64,000 nucleotides of DNA from an uncultured Lachnospiraceae bacterium (GCA_934317845.1 CAKRES010000010.1:34789-98788); one strand, 5' to 3'. Numbered from the stretch's first letter, positions 1 through 9,136 are shown. The notes: generated by a model from the sequence alone, not told the origin. Program-made: numbers and translations.

Positions 1-1
1 C

Positions 2-2212
2 TATGTTACGATGTCAGATGGTACCGGTATCGTTCATATTGCTCCGGCATTTGGTGAGGATGATGCGAAGGTTGGACGTAAATATGATCTTCCATTTGTT
101 CAGCTTGTGGATGGCAAAGGTAACATGTCACCGGAAACAAAGGATTTTGCAGGTTTGTTTGTAAAGGATGCGGACAAGCCGGTATTGATCGATCTGGAAA
201 AACGCGGTCTGCTGTTTGATGCACCGAAGTTTGAACATGATTATCCGTTCTGCTGGCGTTGTGACACTCCGCTGATCTACTATGCGAGAGAGTCCTGGTT
301 TATCAAGATGACGGAAGTGAAAGATGATCTGATCCGCAACAACAATACGATCAACTGGATTCCGGAATCCATTGGAAAAGGTCGTTTTGGTGACTGGTTA
401 GAGAACATTCAGGACTGGGGTATTTCCAGAAACCGTTACTGGGGTACACCACTGAACGTATGGGAATGTGAATGTGGACATATGGAGTCCATTGGAAGCC
501 GGGCAGAGCTGGCAGAAAAGAGCGGCGATCCGGAGGCAGCAAAGATCGAGCTGCACCGTCCATATATTGACAGTGTGACGATCCCGTGTCCATGCTGTGG
601 CAAGCAGATGCACCGTGTGCCTGAGGTGATCGACTGCTGGTTTGACAGTGGTGCGATGCCATTTGCACAGCATCATTATCCATTTGAGAACAAAGAGTTA
701 TTTGAGCAGCAGTTCCCGGCACAGTTTATTTCTGAGGCAGTGGATCAGACCCGTGGATGGTTCTATTCCTTACTTGCGGAGTCTACGTTATTATTTAATA
801 AAGCGCCATATCAGAATGTTATCGTGCTCGGACATGTACAGGATGAGAATGGTCAGAAGATGAGTAAGTCCAAAGGAAATGCAGTAGATCCGATGGAGGC
901 ATTGTCCACCTACGGCGCAGATGCGATCCGCTGGTACTTCTACATTAACAGTGCTCCATGGCTGCCAAACCGTTTCCATGGAAAAGCTGTAACGGAAGGG
1001 CAGCGTAAGTTCTTGGGAACTCTCTGGAACACCTATGCATTTTATGTGCTTTATGCTGAGATCGATCAGTTTGATCCACTCAAGCATACGCTGGAATATG
1101 ACAAGCTTTCCGTAATGGATAAATGGCTGCTTTCCAAATTAAACACACTGATCAAAACAGTGGATGATAATCTTAGCAATTACCGTATTCCGGAGAGTGC
1201 AAGAGCACTTCAGGAATTTGTAGATGATATGAGTAACTGGTATGTCAGACGTGGTCGTGAACGTTACTGGGCAAAGGGCATGGAGCAGGATAAGATCAAT
1301 GCGTACATGACTCTTTACACCGCATTGGTAACTACGGCAAAGATTGCCGCACCGATGATCCCGTTCATGACAGAGGATATTTACCAGAATCTGGTAGCAG
1401 GTCTTGATCCTAAGGCACCACAGAGTATTCATCTTTGCGACTATCCGGTTGCAGATGAATCCATGATCGATCCGAAATTAGAGGAAGATATGGACGAAGT
1501 CTTAAAGATCGTAGTACTGGGACGTGCAGCCAGAAACAGTGCCAACATTAAAAACCGTCAGCCGATCGGTAAGATGTTTATTGCAGCAGAGCATGCACTG
1601 TCTGATTTCTATGTAGAGATCATAGAGGACGAGTTAAATGTCAAATCAGCAGAATTTACGCAGGACGTAAGTTCTTATACCACATATACATTCAAGCCAC
1701 AGCTTAAAACCGTGGGACCGAAGTATGGCAAGCAGCTTGGTGAGATCAAGCAGGCACTTGCTGCATTAAACGGCAATGAGGCGATGAGCGAGCTGAATCA
1801 GAAGGGTGCGATCATCTTGTCACTTCCAAGTGGAGCGGTTACGCTTGAAAAAGCGGACCTTTTGATCGAGATGACGCAGCAGGAGGGTTACCAGTCTGAA
1901 GCAGATGGTGGTGTGACTGTTGTGCTTGATACCAAGCTGACCGAGGAATTGTTAGAGGAAGGCCTGGTACGTGAATTGATCAGCAAGATTCAGAATATGC
2001 GTAAGGAAGCTGGTTTTGAAGTTACTGACAACATTATCGTTTATAACGATAACAATGATAGGATTGCCGACATTATGACAAAGAATGCCGACATAATTAA
2101 GCACGATGTTCTTGCAAAGAATATTATTCTCGGTGAGACAAAGGGCTTCGTCAAAGATTGGAATATCAATGGCGAGACGGTAACCATTGGCGTAGAGCAG
2201 TCTAACAACTAA
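2..2212 (+). CDS. ileS: Isoleucyl-tRNA synthetase, 3' part (5' end outside window)
   Basis: This gene charges tRNA-Ile with isoleucine in the cytoplasm. The reading frame is open from the window edge, so about the first 300 residues (Rossmann fold start with HIGH) are missing. About 736 codons remain. They include part of the editing domain, the conserved CWRCDTPLIYYARESW segment, the NRYWGTPL motif, a Cys cluster (CECG and CPCCG), the KMSKS loop (GQKMSKSKGN) and the anticodon-binding domain. The protein ends in VEQSNN without the C-terminal zinc ribbon of classical bacterial IleRS. That absence and the NRYWGTPL region fit the eukaryote-like IleS2 type, which is known in other species to tolerate mupirocin; the resistance point is inference. 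Confidence 0.95.
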   Translation, partial: YVTMSDGTGIVHIAPAFGEDDAKVGRKYDLPFVQLVDGKGNMSPETKDFAGLFVKDADKPVLIDLEKRGLLFDAPKFEHDYPFCWRCDTPLIYYARESWFIKMTEVKDDLIRNNNTINWIPESIGKGRFGDWLENIQDWGISRNRYWGTPLNVWECECGHMESIGSRAELAEKSGDPEAAKIELHRPYIDSVTIPCPCCGKQMHRVPEVIDCWFDSGAMPFAQHHYPFENKELFEQQFPAQFISEAVDQTRGWFYSLLAESTLLFNKAPYQNVIVLGHVQDENGQKMSKSKGNAVDPMEALSTYGADAIRWYFYINSAPWLPNRFHGKAVTEGQRKFLGTLWNTYAFYVLYAEIDQFDPLKHTLEYDKLSVMDKWLLSKLNTLIKTVDDNLSNYRIPESARALQEFVDDMSNWYVRRGRERYWAKGMEQDKINAYMTLYTALVTTAKIAAPMIPFMTEDIYQNLVAGLDPKAPQSIHLCDYPVADESMIDPKLEEDMDEVLKIVVLGRAARNSANIKNRQPIGKMFIAAEHALSDFYVEIIEDELNVKSAEFTQDVSSYTTYTFKPQLKTVGPKYGKQLGEIKQALAALNGNEAMSELNQKGAIILSLPSGAVTLEKADLLIEMTQQEGYQSEADGGVTVVLDTKLTEELLEEGLVRELISKIQNMRKEAGFEVTDNIIVYNDNNDRIADIMTKNADIIKHDVLAKNIILGETKGFVKDWNINGETVTIGVEQSNN

Positions 2213-2249
2213 GTAGTAAACATTTTAAAGAAGGGTGGATGTGCAGAAC

Positions 2250-4706
2250 ATGAAGAAAAGTAATTTCAACAAGGAAGCATTCAAAAAAGCAGTCGTTGAG
2301 AACGTGAAAGTGCAGTACCGTAAAACGATCGATGAGGCAACTCCTCAGCAGGTATATCAGGCAGTTTCCTATGCTGTAAAAGATTATGTGATCGACCGCT
2401 GGATCGCAACTCATAAAGAGTATGAGAAGAAGAATGCAAAAACCGTATATTATCTGTCCATGGAGTTTTTGATGGGTCGTGCACTTGGTAACAACATGAT
2501 CAACTTAACTTACTACAAGGAGATCGCAGAAGCATTAGATGAATTAGGATTTGATCTGAATGCCATCGAGGATCAGGAGCCGGATGCAGCACTTGGTAAT
2601 GGTGGTTTAGGCCGTCTGGCAGCATGTTTCTTAGATTCTCTGGCAACTCTTGGTTACCCTGCATATGGATGTGGTATCCGCTACCGTTATGGTATGTTCC
2701 GTCAGGAGATCCGTGATGGATACCAGATCGAGAAACCGGATGACTGGTTAAGACATGGCAATCCATTTGAGATCCGTCGTGATGATTATGCAGTGATCGT
2801 TAAGTTTGGCGGACATGTCGAGGCAGAGCAGGGTGCAGATGGCAAGATGAACTTTGTTCAGAAGGATTATCAGGCAATCCGTGCGATCCCATATGATATG
2901 CCGGTTGTAGGTTATGGCAACAACGTAGTAAATACACTTCGTATCTGGGATGCGGAAGCATGTCAGACGTTCAACTTGGATTCCTTCGATAAAGGTGAGT
3001 ATCAGAGAGCAGTAGAGGAGCAGAACTTAGCAAATACCATCTGTGAGGTATTATATCCAAATGATAACCACTATGCCGGTAAAGAGCTTCGTTTAAAACA
3101 GCAGTACTTCTTCGTATCTGCATCTGTACAGAGAGCAATCTTAAAGTTCAAGGAGAACAACAAAGATATCAAGAAGCTTCCTGAGAAGGTAGTATTCCAG
3201 TTAAATGATACCCATCCAACGGTTACTGTAGCAGAGTTAATGCGTATCTTAATGGATGAGGAAGGATTAAGCTGGGATGATGCATGGGCTATCACAACAA
3301 AGACCTGTGCGTATACCAACCACACGATCATGGCAGAAGCACTGGAGAAATGGCCGATCGAGTTATTCTCAAGATTATTGCCTCGTATCTACCAGATCGT
3401 AGAAGAGATCAACAGAAGATTCCAGATCGAGATCTCCAACCGTTATCCTGGAGATCACTCTAAGATCGAGAAGATGTCTGTGATCTATGACGGACAGGTG
3501 AAGATGGCACATCTTGCGATTGCAGGATCATTTGCAGTAAATGGTGTAGCAAAGCTTCATACAGAGATCTTAAAGAAGCGTGAGTTAAAAGACTTCTACG
3601 AGATGATGCCGGAGAAGTTCAACAACAAGACCAATGGTATTACACAGAGACGTTTCCTCTTACATGCGAACCCATTATTAGCTGACTGGGTAACAGATAA
3701 GATCGGTGATGAGTGGATCACAGACTTGAGCAAGATGGATAAGTTATCTGTTTATGTAGATGACAAGAAATGCCAGCAGGAGTTTATGCAGATCAAGTAT
3801 AAGAACAAGCTTCGTGTGGCAGAATATATCAAGGAGCACAATGGTATTGATGTAGATCCACGTTCTATCTTTGACGTACAGGTAAAACGTCTGCATGAGT
3901 ACAAGAGACAGTTATTAAACATTTTACATGTTATGCATGTATACAATGAGTTAAAGGCAAATCCAAACATGGATATGGTTCCTCATACGTATATCTTCGG
4001 TGCAAAGGCAGCAGCCGGATACCGTCGTGCAAAATTAACGATCAAGCTGATCAACAATGTTGCAGATGTGATCAACAACGATGAGAGCATCCGCGGCAAG
4101 ATCAAAGTGGTATTCATCGAGAACTACCGCGTATCAAACGCTGAGTTGTTATTTGCAGCAGCTGATGTATCTGAGCAGATTTCTACCGCTTCCAAAGAGG
4201 CATCCGGAACCGGTAACATGAAGTTTATGTTAAACGGTGCATTGACACTTGGAACAATGGACGGTGCAAATGTAGAGATCGTAGAAGAAGTTGGCGAGGA
4301 GAATGCGATCATCTTTGGTATGAGCGCAGATGAAGTAATGAAGTATGAGCGCGAGGGCGGTTACTATCCACGCGACATCTTTAACAACAATCAGGCAGTA
4401 CGCAAAGTATTGACACAGTTAGTTGACGGTACTTACTCTGGAAATGATACAGAGTTATTCCGTGAGTTATATGATGCATTATTAAATCAGGATCAGTATT
4501 TCATTCTGAAAGATTTCGATTCATACTGCGAGGCACAGAAACGTGTGAACGAGTGGTATAAGAACGAGGACGCATGGGCAAAATCTGCAATGTTAAATAC
4601 TGCAAAATGTGGTAAGTTTACATCTGACCGTACGATTGAAGAGTACGCAAAGGATATCTGGAACTTAAGCAAGGTGACAGTAAAGCTTCCTAAGGATGCA
4701 ATCTAA
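2250..4706 (+). CDS. glgP: Glycogen/starch phosphorylase
   Basis: This enzyme phosphorolyses alpha-1,4-glucans to glucose-1-phosphate, using pyridoxal phosphate. The protein is about 818 residues, the usual family length. Visible motifs are the N-terminal EPDAALGNGGLGRLAACF segment and the C-terminal cofactor site EASGTGNMKFMLNGALTLG, whose Lys binds the cofactor. The start was placed at ATG 2250 because the AAAGAAGGGTGG ribosome site (about 2227-2238) abuts the alternative in-frame GTG at 2235. It lies 37 bases after ileS and is followed by a strong terminator. Codon use is very uniform, as in a highly expressed gene. No glycogen synthesis gene is in the window. Confidence 0.96.
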   Translation: MKKSNFNKEAFKKAVVENVKVQYRKTIDEATPQQVYQAVSYAVKDYVIDRWIATHKEYEKKNAKTVYYLSMEFLMGRALGNNMINLTYYKEIAEALDELGFDLNAIEDQEPDAALGNGGLGRLAACFLDSLATLGYPAYGCGIRYRYGMFRQEIRDGYQIEKPDDWLRHGNPFEIRRDDYAVIVKFGGHVEAEQGADGKMNFVQKDYQAIRAIPYDMPVVGYGNNVVNTLRIWDAEACQTFNLDSFDKGEYQRAVEEQNLANTICEVLYPNDNHYAGKELRLKQQYFFVSASVQRAILKFKENNKDIKKLPEKVVFQLNDTHPTVTVAELMRILMDEEGLSWDDAWAITTKTCAYTNHTIMAEALEKWPIELFSRLLPRIYQIVEEINRRFQIEISNRYPGDHSKIEKMSVIYDGQVKMAHLAIAGSFAVNGVAKLHTEILKKRELKDFYEMMPEKFNNKTNGITQRRFLLHANPLLADWVTDKIGDEWITDLSKMDKLSVYVDDKKCQQEFMQIKYKNKLRVAEYIKEHNGIDVDPRSIFDVQVKRLHEYKRQLLNILHVMHVYNELKANPNMDMVPHTYIFGAKAAAGYRRAKLTIKLINNVADVINNDESIRGKIKVVFIENYRVSNAELLFAAADVSEQISTASKEASGTGNMKFMLNGALTLGTMDGANVEIVEEVGEENAIIFGMSADEVMKYEREGGYYPRDIFNNNQAVRKVLTQLVDGTYSGNDTELFRELYDALLNQDQYFILKDFDSYCEAQKRVNEWYKNEDAWAKSAMLNTAKCGKFTSDRTIEEYAKDIWNLSKVTVKLPKDAI

Positions 4707-4739
4707 TTACTGTTATATTTTTAAAAAGGATCTGAAAAG

Positions 4740-4770
4740 GAGGACACTCGGCAAAGAGTGTCCTCTTTTT
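4740..4770 (+). terminator. Rho-independent terminator after glgP
   Basis: A 10-bp stem, GAGGACACTC (4740-4749) with GAGTGTCCTC (4756-4765), has a 6-base loop and is followed by TTTTT. It closes the glgP transcript. Confidence 0.9.
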
Positions 4771-4836
4771 GGATCTGCGGTATCCGGTTCTAATCCCGCT
4801 CTGCTTGTCATATTCATAGAGCAGGAGGAGTTGGTA

Positions 4837-5799
4837 ATGGGGGAAAAAATTACAGTTTTTTTAGGAAGCGTACTGTTGATGTTTGCGATCCCGTATGGCA
4901 TTACAATGCTGACATGTGGCAAAACACTTGGTTCCACCGGGATCAAGGAGAGCGGTATATTGGTGTCGTACGAGGAAGCAGGAAAAAACAAAACGATGGA
5001 TCTGGAACAGTATCTCATCGGTGTGCTGGCAGCGGAACTTCCCTGTGATTATGAGCTGGAAACGTATAAAACACTTGCCGTGATCCTTCGGACAAATGCG
5101 AGAAAGCTTGCCACGACGGAAGAAGTTGTGCAGGGCAGTGACATTTCTGCCTCGTATTGGACGGACGAGGAATGGAAGGAGTTAAGAGGCGAAGTGCGGG
5201 CGGAAGAGCAGAAAACAAAAATAAAAAAAGCAGTTAGTGATACCTTTGGCGAGGTTTTAACGTATCAGGGGGCATATATTGACGCGCTTTATCATTCGGC
5301 AAGCATGGGGCGTACGATCAGTGCAGCAGAGCTTTTCGGGCAGGACATTCCGTACCTTAAGAGTGTGCCTTCCGAGCAGGATATCGAATCCAAAGATTAT
5401 ATCAAGACCTGTTCATTTTCCTATGAGGAGCTGACGTCATTGCTTGCGAAATATGATCAGGAAACGAAAGGACAGACTGTTGATTATGGACTCGCAAAGG
5501 AACAGTTTCCGGGGAATATCAGTATCACAGAAAAAACGGAGAGCGGATATGCCAAAAAGCTGCAGATCGGTAATGTAACCATTGCCGCAGAGGATTTCCA
5601 AAAGGCATTAAAGCTGCCTTCCCTTTATTTTTCTTTGGAGGCAGAAAGTGGTGCGTGCAGCATTGTCTGTCTTGGAAAAGGGCATGGTATGGGTGTCAGT
5701 CTGTTTGGCGCAAATGTAATGGCGAAAGAAGGAAAAAGCTATAAAGATATCCTTTGTTATTATTACACAGGGATCACATTGGAAAAAATTGGAGAATAA
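4837..5799 (+). CDS. spoIID: Stage II sporulation protein D-like (SpoIID/LytB family)
   Basis: SpoIID is the membrane-anchored lytic transglycosylase of the engulfment complex, which trims peptidoglycan between forespore and mother cell. The protein is 320 residues. It has one N-terminal membrane segment (about residues 5-28), the family core around LEQYLIGVLAAELP, and the typical end containing GHGMGVSLFGANVMAKEG. The start at ATG 4837 follows GGAGGAG at 4824-4830; a longer frame to 4696 would run back through the upstream terminator and is rejected. It is followed 67 bases later by a spoIIQ homologue, which works at the same septum. Confidence 0.88.
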   Translation: MGEKITVFLGSVLLMFAIPYGITMLTCGKTLGSTGIKESGILVSYEEAGKNKTMDLEQYLIGVLAAELPCDYELETYKTLAVILRTNARKLATTEEVVQGSDISASYWTDEEWKELRGEVRAEEQKTKIKKAVSDTFGEVLTYQGAYIDALYHSASMGRTISAAELFGQDIPYLKSVPSEQDIESKDYIKTCSFSYEELTSLLAKYDQETKGQTVDYGLAKEQFPGNISITEKTESGYAKKLQIGNVTIAAEDFQKALKLPSLYFSLEAESGACSIVCLGKGHGMGVSLFGANVMAKEGKSYKDILCYYYTGITLEKIGE

Positions 5800-5814
5800 A
5801 ACAGGTCGTATATC

Positions 5815-5844
5815 GTATAAACAGGATGGCATCGGGTAATTCTA
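5815..5844 (+). promoter_or_regulatory. Possible sigma-F promoter of spoIIQ
   Basis: GTATA (5815-5819), a 15-base spacer, then GGTAATTCTA (5835-5844) fit the Bacillus sigma-F pattern (GYWTA, about 16 bases, GGNRANAHTR) with one mismatch in the -10 part. It sits just upstream of a gene that is sigma-F controlled in B. subtilis. The match is by eye only. Confidence 0.45.
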
Positions 5845-5866
5845 TCATAAAAGGGGTGATAGAATT

Positions 5867-6712
5867 ATGAATCAGAAAAAGAAACTCAATTATGGGTATT
5901 ATGCGGCACTGGTAGTTGGATTAGTGGCACTTCTGGTGCTGGTCGGGGTGTACACCACGAATCAGGCATTACAGAAAGAGGAACAGTATGTGGATCTGAA
6001 CGGAACAAAGGATGAAACAGGTGAGATAGCAGACGTGGATTCCAAAGCGGCAGAAGCGAAAAACAGTGATGCGGAATCGGAACAAGCCAATGCAAAGGAC
6101 GATGTAGTTTCCATCGATGACAACGCTCTTACCGCAGATGCTGACAGCAAGGACACAGAAAAGATCGGTTCTTCGGATCTTGCCAAAGCAGAAATCGCAA
6201 AAGAACAGGAAACAGGGAAGGAAGAAGAAACGGTAAAAGAAGACACAAAGGAAACCCTGAATGCAAATGCAAACGCCAAAAATGCGGTGACCAAAGGATT
6301 TACAAAAAATTCCAAGTTAAGCTGGCCGGTGACAGGTTCCGTAATCCTGCCATATAGCATGGATACAACAGTGTATTATAAAACACTGGACACTTATAAA
6401 TGTAATCCGGGTATGCTGATCACAGCCGAGGTAGGTACTCCGGTATATGCTGCCTATGCCGGAACGGTCACAAAGATCGAGCAGAGTGCGGAGTATGGCA
6501 CACTTATACACATGGATCTGGGAAATGGGTATGAGGCGCAGTATGGACAGCTGGCGGATGTGTCGGTCAGCGAAGGGCAGTCAGTTGCTGCGGGTGCTGC
6601 GATCGGAAGCGTGGCAAAACCAACCGATATGTACCAGCTGGAAGGTGCCAATCTGTTCTTTTCTTTAAGTGAAGAGGGACAGATGGTAGATCCGGAGAAA
6701 TTTCTTCCATGA
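5867..6712 (+). CDS. spoIIQ: SpoIIQ-like M23 (LytM-fold) protein, zinc ligands absent
   Basis: SpoIIQ sits in the forespore membrane and pairs with SpoIIIAH across the septum. This 281-residue protein has a short basic N-terminus, one membrane segment (about residues 11-27), a long acidic Ala/Glu/Lys-rich linker to about residue 135 and a LytM fold at the end. In active M23 enzymes the zinc site reads HxGxD, AHL and HLHF. The matching places here read NPGML, YGQL and NLFF, so every ligand I can align is lost and a purely structural role is likely. The start follows AAGGGGTGATAG, and a sigma-F-like promoter lies upstream. The assignment to SpoIIQ rests on neighbourhood plus fold. Confidence 0.78.
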   Translation: MNQKKKLNYGYYAALVVGLVALLVLVGVYTTNQALQKEEQYVDLNGTKDETGEIADVDSKAAEAKNSDAESEQANAKDDVVSIDDNALTADADSKDTEKIGSSDLAKAEIAKEQETGKEEETVKEDTKETLNANANAKNAVTKGFTKNSKLSWPVTGSVILPYSMDTTVYYKTLDTYKCNPGMLITAEVGTPVYAAYAGTVTKIEQSAEYGTLIHMDLGNGYEAQYGQLADVSVSEGQSVAAGAAIGSVAKPTDMYQLEGANLFFSLSEEGQMVDPEKFLP

Positions 6713-6742
6713 TCTGAAAAAGAAACAGATATCTGTTATACT

Positions 6743-6774
6743 ATAGGCAATTGGTAAAACAATTGCCTATTTTT
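6743..6774 (+). terminator. Terminator after spoIIQ
   Basis: An 11-bp stem, ATAGGCAATTG (6743-6753) with CAATTGCCTAT (6760-6770), has loop GTAAAA and is followed by TTTT. Confidence 0.8.
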
Positions 6775-6797
6775 AATGTCAAAAGAGGACAGATGCG

Positions 6798-7115
6798 ATG
6801 CAGGAAAAAAACTATACCTATATATTGGAATGTGCGGACCATACGTATTATACAGGCTGGACGAATGACCTTGAAAAACGCTTGCAGGCACACCAGAGCG
6901 GAAAGGGAGCAAAATATACGAAAACGCGGCGACCGGTCACGCTGCTTTACTTTGAAACATTTGCAACAAAACAGGAGGCAATGAGCCGGGAATATGCGAT
7001 CAAGCAGCTAAAGAGAGAGCAGAAAGAGCAGTTGATGACCGGGCATCCGTTATCAAAAAAAGACAAAAAATACATTCAACGATGTAATGAAACAATACAT
7101 GTATCAAATGCTTAA
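6798..7115 (+). CDS. GIY-YIG domain protein (UPF0213/YhbQ type)
   Basis: This is a 105-residue single-domain member of the GIY-YIG nuclease superfamily, of the small stand-alone type often annotated as a putative endonuclease. The N-terminal strand YTYILECADHTYYTGWT carries the modified GIY..YIG motif. The NDLEKRLQAHQSGKGAKYT segment holds the conserved Arg and His, and YAIKQLKREQK follows. It starts at ATG 6798 after AGAGGAC. The substrate of this subfamily is not settled; a role in nucleic acid turnover is inference. The 3' end contains a palindrome that may serve the next operon. Confidence 0.85.
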   Translation: MQEKNYTYILECADHTYYTGWTNDLEKRLQAHQSGKGAKYTKTRRPVTLLYFETFATKQEAMSREYAIKQLKREQKEQLMTGHPLSKKDKKYIQRCNETIHVSNA

Positions 7116-7175
7116 GTAAATCTTGATAAAATTTGATCGAAAAAGGTTGACACGGATGAAACGATGTAATAAAAT
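7078..7175 (+). promoter_or_regulatory. Promoter and putative operators of the blaI/blaR1-like operon
   Basis: TTGACA (7147-7152) and TAAAAT (7170-7175) are 17 bases apart, a near-consensus vegetative promoter. The 11-base sequence AACGATGTAAT occurs twice, at 7078-7088 and 7160-7170, the second copy touching the -10 box. Between them lies the palindrome ATACATGTAT (7095-7104), which resembles the TACA/TGTA core of BlaI/MecI operators. Autoregulation by the first gene of the operon is likely. Confidence 0.6.
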
Positions 7176-7229
7176 CAGTATAGATAGAGTGCCTGCGCTC
7201 AATTATGTCTAAAGAAAGGAGGAAGAATT

Positions 7230-7610
7230 ATGTGGTCCAAATCAGAGTTGTCAGAATGCGAACTTGCAACAATGAAGTGTATCTGGGATGCGAAAGAACC
7301 TATCACATGTCAGGAGATCATGGATCAGCTGGCAGAACAGTATGACTTAGTGTACAAAGACACAACCGTTTATACTTATCTCAAAAACTTAAAAAAGAAA
7401 GGTTTTGTAGATTGCTACCGCAGAGGAGTTTATTTCTTCTTTGCAATACGTGATGAGGCGGAGTACCGTGCTGATCAGCTGGAACGTGTAAAGAAGATGT
7501 GGTTCAGAGGGAATGTCGTAGAGATGATACCGGCACTGCTTGACGTGAAAAAAATGACGAAGAAGCAGAAAGAGGAGATTAAAAAAGCAATTGATGAGAT
7601 GGGTAACTAA
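7230..7610 (+). CDS. BlaI/MecI/CopY-family transcriptional repressor
   Basis: This is a 126-residue winged-helix repressor. The N-terminal half has the family signature: LSECELATMKCIWD, the recognition region YKDTTVYTYLKNLKKKGFV and the wing YRRGVYFF. The C-terminal half is the dimerisation helix region that BlaR1-type proteases cleave. It starts at ATG 7230 after AAAGGAGGAAG and overlaps the membrane peptidase downstream. Together they form a sense-and-derepress pair. No beta-lactamase lies beside them, so the regulated genes are unknown. Confidence 0.88.
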   Translation: MWSKSELSECELATMKCIWDAKEPITCQEIMDQLAEQYDLVYKDTTVYTYLKNLKKKGFVDCYRRGVYFFFAIRDEAEYRADQLERVKKMWFRGNVVEMIPALLDVKKMTKKQKEEIKKAIDEMGN

Positions 7611-8970
7611 TATAGTGTTTTTAGTACTGTTGACAACTTTGACAGGTTCGATACTTGCTTTAATCTGGAGACTTCACTATCGTTTGGTAAAACGATTTGC
7701 CGGAATCCGCTATATCTATTTTTCCCTTTGTTTTACAATGGCCGGTTACTTACTGCCATTGTTTTATCTGGGCTGTCGTTTAAAAGAAAAGCATATGGAA
7801 TTTTCGAATGTGGACAGCCTCTTAACGGTTAAGGGCAGATATATGAATGGAATCATCATGATGATATTTCTGGTATGGTTTTCAGGTTTTATATTTCAAG
7901 TGCTGCGTTACATAAGTATTTCGTGGAACGTACGATGGACAACACACCCGAGTATGAAGGCGCGCCACAATCTGAGGGAGATGGTAGAACGTACCAGAAC
8001 CTGGTTGGGGATCCGTCGGGAAATAACAGTAAGACAAGGAGTTCGTATCGTAAGTCCTTTTGTAGAGGGCATTCGTACGATCAGAGTATACTTTCCAATG
8101 GGAGATTTTGAGGAAGATGTGTTAGAGCAGATCGTGTATCATGAATTAACACATGTCAGACATAAAGATTACATATGGAGACCGTTTTGTTACTCGATTT
8201 GTTGTATTTACTGGTTTAACCCGATCGCATGGAGCACTTTTAAGATGTGGCGTCGTTGGTCAGAGATATATTGTGACTATGCATGTTGTCAGCAGGTCAA
8301 ACCCAAACGTTATTTTCAGATGTTGTATGATTTTAACGAATTCGTTACAAATCCGGGGAACGTAAAACTATCCATGTGGTTAGACGATGAACATGAACTA
8401 GAGTGGAGGGTAAACTATATGAAGATGTTTTATGGACGTAAAGGATTGAGAAAGTCGATTGCAGCAGTAGTAATGTGTCTGTTTTTGTTGACAGGAACTG
8501 TATGTACCTATGCAACCACGGGAGTGCTTGCGAAGGGATACAATACCCTGTGGTATAATTCAACTGTAGAGGGACAGGAAAAGCAGGCTCTTTCAGAGGA
8601 GCAGGAGTATGTGGAGCATGAAGGAACGGTAGAAGATCTGAAGGATTATACCGTTGTGGAAGGAGATTCTAATCCGCTCACACGTGCGGTAGGAACCACA
8701 ATTGATGTGAGCCTTGCCAATTATTCGTATTATCGTTCGGCAGAATTTTATAAGAAAAAGACCGGAAGCATTTATGTTTCCGTATCAGTAGAGCCGACGG
8801 ATCGTGTAATATCTGTCGGGATCATCCGTCCGGATGGGACAACCACCTATGTGGAAGGAAAGAAGCACATTTCCCATGAATTTACCAACTTAAAAATGGA
8901 TGGAAAATTTCAGGTCTTTATCGCCAACCAGAGCGGCGTGCGAGTAAATATCGGTGGATATTACAAATAA
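7594..8970 (+). CDS. BlaR1-like M56 membrane metalloprotease with a non-penicillin-binding sensor tail
   Basis: This is a 458-residue membrane sensor-protease. It has transmembrane helices near residues 5-25, 35-58 and 80-105, then the zinc motif HELTHVRHKDY of the M56 family. A further membrane segment near residue 290 (SIAAVVMCLFLLTGTVCTYA) is followed by an extracellular tail of about 150 residues. That tail lacks SxxK, SxN and KTG, so it is not a beta-lactam sensor. It looks like a small beta-sandwich (GSIYVSVSVEPTDRVISVGI). Its start overlaps the repressor gene by 17 bases (TTG at 7591 or ATG at 7594). By family logic, a signal on the tail triggers cleavage of the BlaI-like repressor; the ligand is unknown. 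Confidence 0.85.
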   Translation: MRWVTNIVFLVLLTTLTGSILALIWRLHYRLVKRFAGIRYIYFSLCFTMAGYLLPLFYLGCRLKEKHMEFSNVDSLLTVKGRYMNGIIMMIFLVWFSGFIFQVLRYISISWNVRWTTHPSMKARHNLREMVERTRTWLGIRREITVRQGVRIVSPFVEGIRTIRVYFPMGDFEEDVLEQIVYHELTHVRHKDYIWRPFCYSICCIYWFNPIAWSTFKMWRRWSEIYCDYACCQQVKPKRYFQMLYDFNEFVTNPGNVKLSMWLDDEHELEWRVNYMKMFYGRKGLRKSIAAVVMCLFLLTGTVCTYATTGVLAKGYNTLWYNSTVEGQEKQALSEEQEYVEHEGTVEDLKDYTVVEGDSNPLTRAVGTTIDVSLANYSYYRSAEFYKKKTGSIYVSVSVEPTDRVISVGIIRPDGTTTYVEGKKHISHEFTNLKMDGKFQVFIANQSGVRVNIGGYYK

Positions 8971-9018
8971 CAACAGTGTTTCAGTCAGCAATTGAAAAAT
9001 GCATTCAACCAAAAGCGG

Positions 9019-9040
9019 CGGCGGCATGGCTGCCGTTTTT
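9019..9040 (+). terminator. Terminator after blaR1-like gene
   Basis: CGGCGGC (9019-9025) pairs with GCTGCCG (9029-9035), with one G-T pair and a tight 3-base loop, followed by TTTTT. Confidence 0.7.
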
Positions 9041-9079
9041 GTCGTTTGGAAAACACTTCTTTCTTTCTTCCACAACATA

Positions 9080-9088
9080 TGGTATAAT
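9080..9088 (+). promoter_or_regulatory. Extended -10 promoter before dapF
   Basis: TGGTATAAT is a consensus extended -10 element, 48 bases before the dapF start. No good -35 box is visible. Confidence 0.6.
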
Positions 9089-9136
9089 TTTTCTAAGTGT
9101 AGTAGAAAGAATCACTAGATGCTAGGAGGCAGGTAC

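Noticed and set aside
4771..4806. Sequence GGTTCTAATCCCGC resembling a tRNA T arm between glgP and spoIID
   Set aside because: The flanking bases do not pair into a T stem and no acceptor, D or anticodon arms are found; at most a tRNA fragment.
4696..4836. Upstream extension of the spoIID reading frame
   Set aside because: It runs through a strong terminator and lacks a ribosome site, while ATG 4837 has GGAGGAG and begins the membrane anchor.
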